A stretch of DNA of 64,000 nucleotides. It comes from Blastocatellia bacterium (GTDB lineage Bacteria; Acidobacteriota; Blastocatellia; UBA7656; JADIYM01). The notes beneath the pieces are model-generated. The model did not search any database. It had not been told where the DNA came from and was given only the letters and a program-made list of their open reading frames with translations. Of the stretch, positions 39,664 through 47,625 are shown piece after piece. The number at the start of each line of letters is the position of its first letter. Within the stretch, counting starts at the first letter, position 1. The stretch lies in contig JADIYM010000005.1 in NCBI GenBank assembly GCA_016705245.1, forward strand, positions 186,001 to 250,000. Reading direction: 5' to 3'. The translations under genes were made by a program, and so were the position numbers.

Positions 39664-40658
39664 GCGGAGGCTTCGTCCCTGGCGAGTAGTCCCGCACCAA
39701 TCATGACCGATCGTTCGCCAAGTCCGGCGGGCAGAATCCGGCAGGCCGCGAACGCTTCCGGCGCCGTCCGGATTCGGGTGTGCTCGACGACCGGGTCGAT
39801 CAGCCAGCGCTCGGCCGAGGTCACGACCGAGCCTCCGAGGACGACGGTCTCGACGTTGAGTAGACTGATGGCGCCACCAATTGCGACGCCGAGGTGAACG
39901 GCGGTCCTTTCCATGATGAGCTGGGCCAGATCGTCACCGCTAGCGGCGGCCTTGGCGATGTCGGTTCCGACGAGCTCACGATCGCGGGGGATGACGAGCT
40001 TCGAGAGCGAGCTGGTGCGATCGCGGTGAAGGCGTTCGTTCGCACGGCGCGCGATGTTTGGCGCGGAGCACACGGTGTCGAGCGATCCAGGGATCCCGCT
40101 CGGACCCTCGATTCCGTTCGGATCGATTGTCATGGAGCCGATACCACCGGCCAGACCATTCGCGCCTCTCCAGATCCGGCCGTCGAGGATCAGTCCGGCT
40201 ACGACGGCCGTGCCGATCTGGACGTACATGACGCTGCGCGAGCCGCGCCCGGCGCCGAATCGGAACTCGCCGTAGGCTCCGGCCGTTGCGTCTTCCTCGA
40301 CGCGAACGGGCAATCCCGTCGTGCGTCGCAACTCGCCATAGACGTCGATGCCCGAAAGGTCCGGAAGCTCCGCAACCGCGATCGGTCGCCGCGTCTCTGG
40401 ATCGACGGGGTTCGGAAGCCCAACGCCGACTCCGGCGATGGAAGACCTGAGCGTCTCGTCGGAGAGCATTTCACCAACGGCATCAATGAGTTGCTGAAAG
40501 AGTTCCTCGGGCTGTTCGCTGGCGTCCACCGGCTCGCGCTCGCGGACGACGGCGCCCGCTGCATCGATGAGGCCGGCTCGGACCATCGATCCGCCAAGAT
40601 CGACGCCGAGATACAGCGAAAAGAGCGAGCCGTCGCCGCCCGAGTTCGAAGAGGTCAT
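39660..40658 (-). CDS. ROK-family protein (glucokinase-like) lacking the zinc motif
   Basis: 332 residues of the ASKHA fold: YLGVDLGGSMVRAGLID at the phosphate-binding loop, GVGVGLPNPVD, the catalytic aspartate in EEDATAGAYGE, and NVETVVLGGSVV. The ROK zinc signature (CxCGxxGCxE, preceded by EGH) is not there. The matching stretch is GLAGGIGSMTIDPNG, then GPSGIPGSLDTVCS, so the ROK glutamate and histidine are Gly and Ser. Whether it still phosphorylates a sugar is therefore in doubt. ATG at 40658 has GAGAGGAG about 10 bases upstream. It precedes lepA with a 4-bp overlap. Confidence 0.82.
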   Translation of the reverse strand: MTSSNSGGDGSLFSLYLGVDLGGSMVRAGLIDAAGAVVREREPVDASEQPEELFQQLIDAVGEMLSDETLRSSIAGVGVGLPNPVDPETRRPIAVAELPDLSGIDVYGELRRTTGLPVRVEEDATAGAYGEFRFGAGRGSRSVMYVQIGTAVVAGLILDGRIWRGANGLAGGIGSMTIDPNGIEGPSGIPGSLDTVCSAPNIARRANERLHRDRTSSLSKLVIPRDRELVGTDIAKAAASGDDLAQLIMERTAVHLGVAIGGAISLLNVETVVLGGSVVTSAERWLIDPVVEHTRIRTAPEAFAACRILPAGLGERSVMIGAGLLARDEASA

Positions 40659-40713
40659 GCCTGGCTTGCTCCTCTCGGCCGCGTTAGGCACGCGGCACGG
40701 TCCTTCATACGAA

Positions 40714-40770
40714 CTGTCAAGTTAACAGACGCCTCCGAGCACTGTCAATTTTGGTAAAGTCTTGTAGAAT
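40714..40770. promoter_or_regulatory. Divergent promoter region of ROK-lepA and DedA with operator-like dyad
   Basis: On the plus strand CTGTCA (40742) and TAGAAT (40765-40770) are 17 bp apart and give a plausible promoter for DedA. On the minus strand TTGACA (complement of 40743-40748) faces the ROK gene. CTGTCAAGTTAACAG at 40714-40728 is an imperfect 15-bp dyad of operator size. Confidence 0.45.
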
Positions 40771-40801
40771 GAGGCGCTCTCGCGACGGCAGCACCTCTTT
40801 A

Positions 40802-41371
40802 ATGATTGACGAGCTTCAAGGGTTACTGCGCCAGTACGGGCTGTGGGTCGTGTTCTTCGGGGCGATGATCGAGGGCGACCTGACGCTGCTGATGGCAGGT
40901 GTCCTGGCGCGCTCCGGACTTTTCACGTTCCAGGAAGCGCTGCTCGTCGGCACGAGCGGCGGAGTCGCCGGCGACCTGATCGGTTACCTCATCGGGCACA
41001 GCTTTCGCGGCCGCGTCCGGACGATGAGGTTCTACATGCGCGCCAAGCCCCGCATCGAGCGGCTGATGCGCAGGTTTGGCGGATTCACGCTCTTCGTAGT
41101 GAAGTACACCTACGGTCTGCGAACCGCGATGTCGGTCTTCTGCGGACTCGCGCACTTCGGATTGCATCGTTTTGCGCCACTGACGCTGCTGAGCTGCTTT
41201 GTCTGGGTCACGCTGCTGGCCGGAATCGGCTACTTCTTCACGGGGAGCATCGAGCGGATCATCGGCGAGATCAAAAACGTGGAGAAGCTTGTCGTCCTGC
41301 TCGCCGTCGTGGCCATTATCTTCTTTATCGTCAAGCGATACCGGCTCGGAAACCGGGTGATCGAAGAATAG
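40802..41371 (+). CDS. DedA-family membrane protein (VTT domain)
   Basis: About 189 residues. The DedA core contains GVAGDLIGYLIGH and KYTYGLRTAMSVFCGLAHFG, the region holding the conserved arginine and the glycines after the re-entrant loop. Four to five hydrophobic helices are visible, with a C-terminal tail in FFIVKRYRLGNR. DedA/VTT proteins are linked to lipid and polyprenyl-phosphate flipping. ATG at 40802 is 30 bp after a -10-like box; ATG at 40769 in the same frame is possible but sits at the -10 itself. Confidence 0.88.
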   Translation: MIDELQGLLRQYGLWVVFFGAMIEGDLTLLMAGVLARSGLFTFQEALLVGTSGGVAGDLIGYLIGHSFRGRVRTMRFYMRAKPRIERLMRRFGGFTLFVVKYTYGLRTAMSVFCGLAHFGLHRFAPLTLLSCFVWVTLLAGIGYFFTGSIERIIGEIKNVEKLVVLLAVVAIIFFIVKRYRLGNRVIEE

Positions 41372-41398
41372 GCGCCGGCGCTCGAACCTTCCTCAGCC

Positions 41399-42394
41399 AT
41401 GCTCATCGAATCCTCGGCTCCAACGCGGATCGACCTCGCCGGAGGGACGATCGACATCTGGCCACTGTACCTCTTTCACGGTGGAGCCGAGACGGTCAAC
41501 GTGGCCATCGACCTCTACGCGAAGTGCAGGATCGAGACGGGAGGCGACGGGTACACACTCGAGTCGAAGGACACGGGCGCGAGGGTGCACGCCGCGACGC
41601 CGGAAGAGCTGGTCGCGAGCGGGACGCTCGAGTTGCTCGCCCGCCTCGTGCGGTTCTTCAATCCTCCGCCTGGTATGACGATGGTCACTGAATGCGCGGC
41701 GCCGCCGGGGTCGGGTCTCGGAGGGTCATCGGCGCTTGGGATCGCCGTCGCCGGCGCACTCGATCGGCTCGTGGGCACGAACTTCGACCGCGAGTTGCTG
41801 AGGACGATCACTACGAACGTCGAGACCGCGGTGATCAGAGTGCCTGCGGGGCTGCAGGACTACTATCCGGCGCTGTACGGCGGGGTGAACGCGCTTCACT
41901 TCGGAACTCAGGGAGTCGCGGTGGAGCCGCTTCCTGTCGAACCTGACCAGCTCGAGCGCCGGCTCGTGCTTGCGTACACCGGCGTCCCGCACTTTTCGGG
42001 CACGAACAACTGGGAGATCTTCAAGTCGCACATCGACGGCTCGAAGGAGGTCTTCGACGGGCTGGACCGGATACGTGTGACGGCGGCAAACATGCGCGAG
42101 GCGCTGCTGGCACGCGACCTCGACGAGGCGGGTCGCGTGCTCGGCGAGGAGTGGCGGAACCGACGCGAGCTGGCGCCCGGCGTTTCAACGGCGCAGATCG
42201 ACGAGTTGATCGGTGTGGCGCACGCGGTGGGCGCCCAGACGGCAAAGGTCTGCGGTGCCGGCGGCGGCGGCTGCGTCGTCTTCTGGTGCGACGAAGGCCG
42301 CAAACCCGATGTCGATGCTGCCATGCGCGCCGCCGGCGTGACCGTCCTCGACTTCCGGATCGACACTGGGGGACTCAGGGTCGACGTGTCTTAG
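41399..42394 (+). CDS. GHMP kinase, heptose 7-phosphate kinase (HddA)-like
   Basis: 331 residues. It starts APTRIDLAGGTIDIWPLYLF, has the GHMP phosphate loop in APPGSGLGGSSALGIAVAG and the C-terminal CGAGGGGCVVFW. The closest well-known members are D-glycero-alpha-D-manno-heptose 7-phosphate kinases used in S-layer or LPS heptose synthesis; archaeal and bacterial sugar kinases of other specificity look alike. The LPS genes 4-6 kb upstream make an envelope sugar role reasonable. ATG at 41399. Confidence 0.8.
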   Translation: MLIESSAPTRIDLAGGTIDIWPLYLFHGGAETVNVAIDLYAKCRIETGGDGYTLESKDTGARVHAATPEELVASGTLELLARLVRFFNPPPGMTMVTECAAPPGSGLGGSSALGIAVAGALDRLVGTNFDRELLRTITTNVETAVIRVPAGLQDYYPALYGGVNALHFGTQGVAVEPLPVEPDQLERRLVLAYTGVPHFSGTNNWEIFKSHIDGSKEVFDGLDRIRVTAANMREALLARDLDEAGRVLGEEWRNRRELAPGVSTAQIDELIGVAHAVGAQTAKVCGAGGGGCVVFWCDEGRKPDVDAAMRAAGVTVLDFRIDTGGLRVDVS

Positions 42395-42403
42395 GGCTGG
42401 AAG

Positions 42404-42492
42404 GGCAACGCGGATTTAGCGGATAGAGCGGCTCAGGCGGATCTGAATGAATTGCAGTTCAGATCCGCTTGATCCGCTCTATCAGCGTTGCA
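42404..42492. repeat. Word palindrome, family D, copy D2
   Basis: 9-bp words (GCGGATTTA, GCGGATAGA, GCGGCTCAG, GCGGATCTG), a centre of TGAATGAATTGCAGTTCA, and the complementary arm. Between the convergent GHMP kinase and MBL hydrolase stops (42394 and 42499). Confidence 0.92.
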
Positions 42493-42498
42493 CTCTTC

Positions 42499-43224
42499 TC
42501 AGAATCCCACAGGCGGACCCATCATTGCCATCCAGCGCTCGAGCGACGGGATGTTCATGTAGGCGTTGTCGCGTTTGACGTCGCCGAGGCTGCCCGAGGG
42601 AATGTGGCCGTAGTCGTGACCCGGGTAGAGCACCGTGTCGTCAGGCAGCTTCGCGAGCTTCTGCGTAAGGCTCTCGTACATGTCCGCCGGGTTCGCGCCG
42701 GGCAGGTCCACCCGTCCGCAGCCGTCGATGAAGAGCGTATCGCCCGACACGAGCCGCCCGTCCACGAGGAAACACTGGCTGCCCGGCGTGTGGCCGGGTG
42801 TATGGATGAACTGGATTTTCACTCCGCCGACGTCGAGCGTGTCGCCGCTCTGGTGGCGAACGAGGTCCGACTCCTCGAGACCAGTGACGACCTTGATGCC
42901 GTCGCCCTCGTGGTCGTTGACGTGCAGCGGAACCGGGCGCAGCTCGAGAAGCGTCTCCATCCCCTCGACCGTGAAGCCGAACATCGACCCGCCGACGTGA
43001 TCAGGGTGGTAGTGGGTACCGAGCGCCCCGACCAGCTTCATGTCATCCGCGTCGACGACGTCGAGGATTCCCCGGACGTCCCACGCAGGATCCACGACGA
43101 CGCACTCGCGCGTTGCGCGGTCGCCTATAAGGTAGACGAAGTTGACCATGCCGGCGGCGACGCGGTCCGTCTGCGCAAAGTCGCGGCCGGAAAGCAGTTG
43201 GCGGAAGTAGAGTCCTTCGCTCAT
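42499..43224 (-). CDS. MBL-fold metallo-hydrolase (glyoxalase II / persulfide dioxygenase type)
   Basis: 241 residues of metallo-beta-lactamase fold. The metal motif is GTHYHPDHVGGS (HxHxDH), followed by IHTPGHTPGSQCFLVDG, SGDTLFIDGCGRVD and LYPGHDYGHIPSGSLG. The SGDxLF and GHDYG motifs are those of glyoxalase II and ETHE1-like persulfide dioxygenases. Substrate is not fixed by sequence. Convergent with the GHMP kinase, divergent from the radical SAM gene. Confidence 0.88.
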   Translation of the reverse strand: MSEGLYFRQLLSGRDFAQTDRVAAGMVNFVYLIGDRATRECVVVDPAWDVRGILDVVDADDMKLVGALGTHYHPDHVGGSMFGFTVEGMETLLELRPVPLHVNDHEGDGIKVVTGLEESDLVRHQSGDTLDVGGVKIQFIHTPGHTPGSQCFLVDGRLVSGDTLFIDGCGRVDLPGANPADMYESLTQKLAKLPDDTVLYPGHDYGHIPSGSLGDVKRDNAYMNIPSLERWMAMMGPPVGF

Positions 43225-43383
43225 GCGCTGGAGTATAACGGAAGAACATGAGCTTGCATCCTCAGGACTCGCTGGCCTAGAATCGGCCGGTTACATTGAG
43301 TTGAACTTCACATGGCCGCGGCGCCTCGGCGCCGTTTCGAACGCGTCCTCCCGCTCGATTGGCCATCCAGTTCGGAAGAATCG

Positions 43384-44418
43384 ATGATCACGAACTCCAA
43401 AAAGCTCTCCACGCGATACAACGTCGCGAAATTCATGGCGAAGGGACTGCTGTCGACGCGGCATCCGCTGCTCGCTCACATCGTCCCGATGCGCCGGTGC
43501 AATCTCGCCTGCACCTACTGCAACGAGTTCGACGCCGTCTCGAAGCCGGTGTCGACCGAGGAGATGCTCGCGAGGATCGACCGCCTGGCCTACTTCGGCA
43601 CGGGCATCGTGACGATCAGCGGCGGTGAGCCGCTCATGCACCCGGACCTCGACAAGATCATCTCGAGAATTCGTCACCACGGAATGATCTCGGGCCTGAT
43701 TTCGAACGGGTACCTGATGAGCCCGGCGCGGATCAAGAAGCTCAACGAAGCCGGACTGCAGTACCTTCAGATCAGCATCGACAACGTCATTCCGGACGAG
43801 GTTTCGAAGAAGAGCCTGAAGGTGCTCGACAAGAAGCTGCGGCACCTGCGCGATCACGCCGACTTCAACATCAACATCAACTCGGTGATCGGCGGTGGCA
43901 TCAAGAATCCCGAGGACGCGATCGTGATCGCGAAGCGAGCGGTCGAGCTCGGCTTCACGTCGTCGATGGGCATCATCCACGACGGGACGGGAACGCTGCA
44001 GGCGCTGACGGACCGCGAGATGGCGGTTTTCGAGGAGCACAAGAAGCTCGGCAAGCGCGGCTACACGCGTGTGAATCATTTCCAGGACAACCTGGCGAAC
44101 GGCAAGCCGAACAACTGGAGTTGCCGTGCAGGCGGCCGCTACATCTATATCTGCGAAGAGGGACTGGTTCACTACTGCTCCCAGCAGCGCGGCTATCCGG
44201 CGATCCCGATTCGCGAATACACGCTCGAGGACATCCGTCGCGAATACGACACTAAGAAGTCCTGCGCGCCGCTGTGCACGATCGCGTGCGTTCAGCAGGT
44301 CGCAGTTTTCGACTTCTGGCGCGATCCTCAGACGCTCGAAGGCATCGGCCACCCGCCGCGCCCGCGTGCAGACGAGAACGACGGCGTCATCGACGGCGTC
44401 ACCGAGATGCCGATGTAA
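43384..44418 (+). CDS. Radical SAM protein with C-terminal cysteine-rich region
   Basis: 344 residues. The SAM 4Fe-4S motif is RRCNLACTYCNEF (CxxxCxxC), with ISGGEPLMHPDL for SAM binding. The last third has cysteines in NWSCRAGGRYIYICEEGLVH, YCSQQRG and SCAPLCTIACVQQ, a SPASM-like auxiliary cluster region. It looks like peptide- or sugar-modifying SPASM enzymes, but no precursor peptide gene is recognised nearby. The ATG at 43384 is chosen for GGAAGA 4-9 bases upstream; the ATG at 43312 would add 24 residues. Confidence 0.83.
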   Translation: MITNSKKLSTRYNVAKFMAKGLLSTRHPLLAHIVPMRRCNLACTYCNEFDAVSKPVSTEEMLARIDRLAYFGTGIVTISGGEPLMHPDLDKIISRIRHHGMISGLISNGYLMSPARIKKLNEAGLQYLQISIDNVIPDEVSKKSLKVLDKKLRHLRDHADFNININSVIGGGIKNPEDAIVIAKRAVELGFTSSMGIIHDGTGTLQALTDREMAVFEEHKKLGKRGYTRVNHFQDNLANGKPNNWSCRAGGRYIYICEEGLVHYCSQQRGYPAIPIREYTLEDIRREYDTKKSCAPLCTIACVQQVAVFDFWRDPQTLEGIGHPPRPRADENDGVIDGVTEMPM

Positions 44419-44434
44419 GGCTTCGAGGGGAACC

Positions 44435-44525
44435 CGCTCTCCTCCGTGCCACCGCGTCTCTGTGTGCGCAGCGTCTTCCGAGCTTCGCACACAGAGACAC
44501 AGAGACACGGTGGCACGGAGAGCGC
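44435..44525. repeat. Word palindrome, family B, copy B4
   Basis: CGCTCTCCTCCGTGCCACC words, centre GCGCAGCGTCTTCCGAGCTTCGC, complementary arm ending CACGGAGAGCG. It starts 16 bp after the radical SAM stop. Confidence 0.92.
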
Positions 44526-44708
44526 CGAGGCTGTTTCGCTCCTCCTGGACCCGCGTTTTTTCGTGTTCGGGTGAGTCCTGCTTGACCTTCACAGGGTCGC
44601 TGTCGATACTTGCGGACATTGCAGCTGGGAATAGGGGATGCACCCCGCCAGCGTCCTCCCGTTTCGACGGCTTCGACAACTCACCAAAACAACGGAGGTT
44701 CGGATTCC

Positions 44709-44969
44709 ATGGGAATGCTGATCGGCCTGCTTGCGATGGTCGCGGGACTTGGCTCACTCGTCTGTTTCATCATTGTGTTGATCAAGCTCTTTCAGACCGA
44801 AGGACCGCTGTACGGCATCCTCGGCCTGATCTGCAGCCTTTACACGCTGATCTGGGGCTGGATGAATGCTGACAAGCTCAACATCAAGAACATCATGCTT
44901 ATCTGGACGGGGCTTCTCGTCCTGAGCATCATCCTGAACGTGGTCGCGGGCGGACTCTCGGCGATGTAG
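44709..44969 (+). CDS. Small membrane protein, unknown
   Basis: 86 residues with three hydrophobic stretches: MGMLIGLLAMVAGLGSLVCF, then ILGLICSLYTLIWGW, then IWTGLLVLSIILNVVAGG. No family recognised with confidence; short integral membrane proteins of this layout are often phage- or stress-associated, which cannot be decided here. ACGGAGG lies about 12 bases before the ATG at 44709. Palindrome G follows directly. Confidence 0.65.
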   Translation: MGMLIGLLAMVAGLGSLVCFIIVLIKLFQTEGPLYGILGLICSLYTLIWGWMNADKLNIKNIMLIWTGLLVLSIILNVVAGGLSAM

Positions 44970-44979
44970 CTGGAGGCAC

Positions 44980-45069
44980 TGCGCGAAGCGCTTTGGAGTG
45001 CGGCGTGAATCGCCGCTTTGGATCGATCCAAAGCGGCGATTCACGCCGCACTCCAAAGCGCTTCGCGCA
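44980..45069. repeat. Perfect 90-bp palindrome, family G
   Basis: 45-bp arms match at every base, meeting at GATC/GATC (45024/45025). It lies between the small membrane protein stop (44969) and the prmC stop (45081), which converge. Only one copy of this family is seen. Confidence 0.96.
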
Positions 45070-45080
45070 TTGTGCTGGAG

Positions 45081-45923
45081 TCAGCGCCGTTCGACGACCA
45101 TCACGCGGGGGATGCCGGCGTGGTCGTCGAGGCTCTCTACCAGTCGAAGTCCATGTTCAGCGGCGATTCGGGAATACGCCTCCGCCTGGCCGGCACCGAT
45201 CTCGCAGAAAAGCGCGCCGTCCGGTGTGAGCACGCGCGAGACGTCCGCAAGCATCCGGCGGTAGAGATCGAGGCCGTCCGGTCCACCCGCCAGTGCGAGA
45301 CGTGGATCGTGATCGCGGACTTCCCGCTGAAGCTCCGGGATGTCGCCGTCCGGGATGTACGGCAGGTTCGCCGTGACCACCGCGAACGGACCGCTCACAG
45401 CCGAAAGCAGATCGCCTGTTACGAAGTGAACGTCGGCCGAGTGCCGAATCGCATTCCGCCGGGCGACCTCGAGCGCAGGCGCCGAAACGTCGACTGCGGC
45501 CACTCGCGCTCCCGCGCACTCTCTCGCGAGCACGACCGGGATGCACCCGGACCCGGTGCCGACGTCGACGATCCACTTGCCGTTCCCGGCTCGCTCACGC
45601 CATCTCGCGATCGCCGACTCGACGAGGATCTCTGTCTCCGCTCGGGGGATCAGGACAGCCGGCGTGACCTCGAAGGCCAGACCGTGAAACTCCTGCTCGC
45701 CGACAATGTGCTGGAGCGGGACGCCGGACGCGCGCCGCTCGACGGCTGCCTCGAACGCAGCCCTCTCTCCTTCATCCAGCAACCGCTCGGGGTAAGCGAC
45801 AGCCGCCGTCGGCGTGATGTCAGCCGCGTGCTCGAGCAGCCACAACGCCGTGCGGCGCGGAGCCTCGACCCCCGCTTCCGTCAGGCGCGACGCGCCCCAC
45901 GCGACGGCGGCGTCGACGCGCAC
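45081..45923 (-). CDS. prmC: Peptide chain release factor N5-glutamine methyltransferase
   Basis: PrmC methylates the glutamine of the GGQ motif in RF1 and RF2. The 280-residue length fits. N-terminal helical domain (YPERLLDEGERAAFEAAVER), QHIVGEQEFHGLAFEV, AdoMet loop VDVGTGSGCIPVVLAREC, and the substrate-binding motif as TANLPYIPDG, where most have NPPY. The NLPY variant keeps the asparagine and tyrosine. Its target RF1 is the neighbouring gene, 3 bp upstream, so they form one operon. Confidence 0.95.
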   Translation of the reverse strand: MRVDAAVAWGASRLTEAGVEAPRRTALWLLEHAADITPTAAVAYPERLLDEGERAAFEAAVERRASGVPLQHIVGEQEFHGLAFEVTPAVLIPRAETEILVESAIARWRERAGNGKWIVDVGTGSGCIPVVLARECAGARVAAVDVSAPALEVARRNAIRHSADVHFVTGDLLSAVSGPFAVVTANLPYIPDGDIPELQREVRDHDPRLALAGGPDGLDLYRRMLADVSRVLTPDGALFCEIGAGQAEAYSRIAAEHGLRLVESLDDHAGIPRVMVVERR

Positions 45924-45926
45924 GTC

Positions 45927-47000
45927 TTACGCCGCCGCCTCGTTCTTGAGCTTCTCCGCCTGCTCGTGGGTCACGAGCGCGTCCATCAGATCGTCGACGT
46001 AGCCCTCCATGAACTGGTCGAGCTGATGTGACGTGTAGCCGATCCGGTGATCCGAAACGCGGTTTTCCTTGAAGTTGTAGGTCCGGATTTTCTCGCTGCG
46101 ATCGCCCGAGCCGACCTGCGACCTCCGCTCGGCCGAGATCTTGTCGTGTTGCTCCTGCTCGGCGAGGTCGAGAAGGCGTGCACGAAGGACCCGCATCGCC
46201 TTTTCGCGGTTCTTGATCTGCGACTTCTCGTCCTGGCAGCTCACGACGACGCCCGTTGGCAGGTGCGTGATCCGGATCGCGGAGTACGTCGTGTTCACCG
46301 ACTGGCCGCCAGGGCCCGACGAGCAGAAGCGGTCGACGCGAAGGTCCTTCTCGGGCACGTCGATCTCGACGTCTTCGGCCTCGGGCAGCACGGCGACGGT
46401 CGCCGCCGACGTGTGGATTCGGCCCTGGGTCTCGGTCGCCGGCACCCGCTGCACGCGGTGTACGCCCGATTCGTGCTTCATGCGCGAGAACACCCCGTCG
46501 CCCTCGATGAGCATGACCGCTTCCTTCAGGCCGCCGACTGACGATTCCGACTCGTCGAGGACCTGGACCCGCCACTTCTGGCGTTCGGCGTATCGCACGT
46601 ACATCCGCAGGAGCTCGGCCGCGAAGAGCGTCGCCTCGTCGCCGCCCGTGCCGGCGCGGATCTCGACGAGCACGTTTTTGTCGTCGTTCGGATCCTTGGG
46701 GACGAGCAGGAGCTTCAGATCGGCCAGAAGCGCGGGCTCACGCACCTCGAGGTCCGCGAGCTCGGCCCGGGCCATCTCGCGCATGTCCTCGTCGGCCGCT
46801 TCGTCGAGCAACTCGCGGGTCTCGGTGATCGCGTCGCGCACCGACTTGAACTCGCGATACTTCACGACGATTTTCTCGAGGTCACGCTGCTGCTTCGCGA
46901 TCTTCTGGTAGGCCTTCTGGTCGGCCATCAGCTCGGGCGAGCCTAGCTCGGCCGTCAGGTCGTTGTAGGTCCTTTCGATGGCATCAAGTCTGTCGAACAT
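45927..47000 (-). CDS. prfA: Peptide chain release factor 1 (RF1)
   Basis: 357 residues. The anticodon-like tripeptide PAT is in HRVQRVPATETQGRIHT, specifying UAA and UAG, and the GGQ in FCSSGPGGQSVNTTYSA catalyses peptide release. A coiled-coil N-terminal domain precedes. The ATG at 47000 opens MFDRLDAIERTYND, the normal beginning; the frame upstream to 47132 has no homology. Cotranscribed with prmC. Confidence 0.97.
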   Translation of the reverse strand: MFDRLDAIERTYNDLTAELGSPELMADQKAYQKIAKQQRDLEKIVVKYREFKSVRDAITETRELLDEAADEDMREMARAELADLEVREPALLADLKLLLVPKDPNDDKNVLVEIRAGTGGDEATLFAAELLRMYVRYAERQKWRVQVLDESESSVGGLKEAVMLIEGDGVFSRMKHESGVHRVQRVPATETQGRIHTSAATVAVLPEAEDVEIDVPEKDLRVDRFCSSGPGGQSVNTTYSAIRITHLPTGVVVSCQDEKSQIKNREKAMRVLRARLLDLAEQEQHDKISAERRSQVGSGDRSEKIRTYNFKENRVSDHRIGYTSHQLDQFMEGYVDDLMDALVTHEQAEKLKNEAAA

Positions 47001-47050
47001 CTCTCTGTCCTCCGGTCGTTGGGCACGGCGGCTCAGTCGCCGGCCGAACC

Positions 47051-47075
47051 CGGTCGCTACCGCTCCCGGTACTGA
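47051..47075. repeat. Dispersed repeat family H, copy 1
   Basis: GCTACCGCTCCCGGTACTGAT. The same segment with one base different lies at 63602-63622, both preceded by a GGCCGACCCG-like stretch. Confidence 0.6.
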
Positions 47076-47115
47076 TCGCGGCGCGTGGCTCGCGGCGCGG
47101 CGTCTCCTGACGCGA

Positions 47116-47160
47116 GAAAGCCCAAGGCCCACTTCGCAGGGAAGTGATCCTTGGGCTTTC
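47116..47160 (-). terminator. Hairpin terminator after rpmE
   Basis: Stem GAAAGCCCAAGG / CCTTGGGCTTTC with a nested CACTTC/GAAGTG stem in the loop. It is 17 bp past the rpmE stop and read on the minus strand ends in a short T-rich stretch. Confidence 0.6.
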
Positions 47161-47176
47161 GATGAGTACGGGTGCG

Positions 47177-47389
47177 CTAGGCTTCGGCGGACTTGCGGTT
47201 GTACTTGCGATTGAAGCGGTCGACGCGGCCGGCCGTGTCGACGAGCTTCTGCTTGCCCGTGTAGAACGGATGGCAGACCGAGCAGATGTCGACGTGGATC
47301 TCGCTTTTGGTCGCCCGCGTGGTGAAGCGGTCACCGCACGCGCAGATGACGGTCGCTTCCTGATACTCCGGATGAATTCCTGATTTCAC
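47177..47389 (-). CDS. rpmE: 50S ribosomal protein L31, zinc-binding form
   Basis: 70 residues: MKSGIHPEYQEATVICACGD start, then DICSVCHPFYTGKQKLVDTA and GRVDRFNRKY. The CAC and CSVC cysteines make the zinc ribbon of the C+ L31 type. GTG start at 47389 with AGGAGG about 11 bases upstream. A well-formed sigma70 promoter lies 50-80 bp upstream. Confidence 0.97.
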   Translation of the reverse strand: MKSGIHPEYQEATVICACGDRFTTRATKSEIHVDICSVCHPFYTGKQKLVDTAGRVDRFNRKYNRKSAEA

Positions 47390-47436
47390 GGTCGCTGCTC
47401 CTCCTGTTCACGTCGCTGTCGAGCGACGAACGCGCC

Positions 47437-47466
47437 ATAGTAGCCGGAGGGCAGCAGGTCTGTCAA
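47437..47466 (-). promoter_or_regulatory. Sigma70 promoter of rpmE
   Basis: On the minus strand TTGACA (complement of 47461-47466), 18-bp spacer, TACTAT (complement of 47437-47442). It is 48 bp upstream of the rpmE start. Confidence 0.6.
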
Positions 47467-47508
47467 ATGGTGGGGACATGGAGGTTGCGGGGCCGACAGG
47501 AAAAAAGG

Positions 47509-47553
47509 AGAGCTTCGCACACAGAGGCGCGGAGACACAGAGTCACGGAGGCG
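47509..47553. repeat. Solo arm of family B (B5)
   Basis: AGCTTCGCACACAGAGGCGC, then GGAGACACAG words. Only the right arm of the family is present. Confidence 0.85.
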
Positions 47554-47555
47554 GC

Positions 47556-47584
47556 TTGTCGCGGTTCCTGACCATCCGTATACT
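47556..47584 (+). promoter_or_regulatory. Sigma70-like promoter of the DHH gene
   Basis: TTGTCG (47556-47561), 17-bp spacer, TATACT (47579-47584); about 41 bp upstream of the GTG start. It begins 3 bp after the solo arm B5. Confidence 0.55.
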
Positions 47585-47625
47585 CGCCGATTCGCTTCAA
47601 ACCGGTTTCGAGGACGATTGCCACT

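Noticed and set aside
38155..39897. Long plus-strand open frame of 580 codons opposite lepA and the ROK gene
   Set aside because: Shadow of GC-rich codon usage on the other strand; no family motif, and lepA on the minus strand is certain. The same applies to frames at 3052-4089, 10825-12453, 17239-18528, 45018-46031 and 6982-8397.
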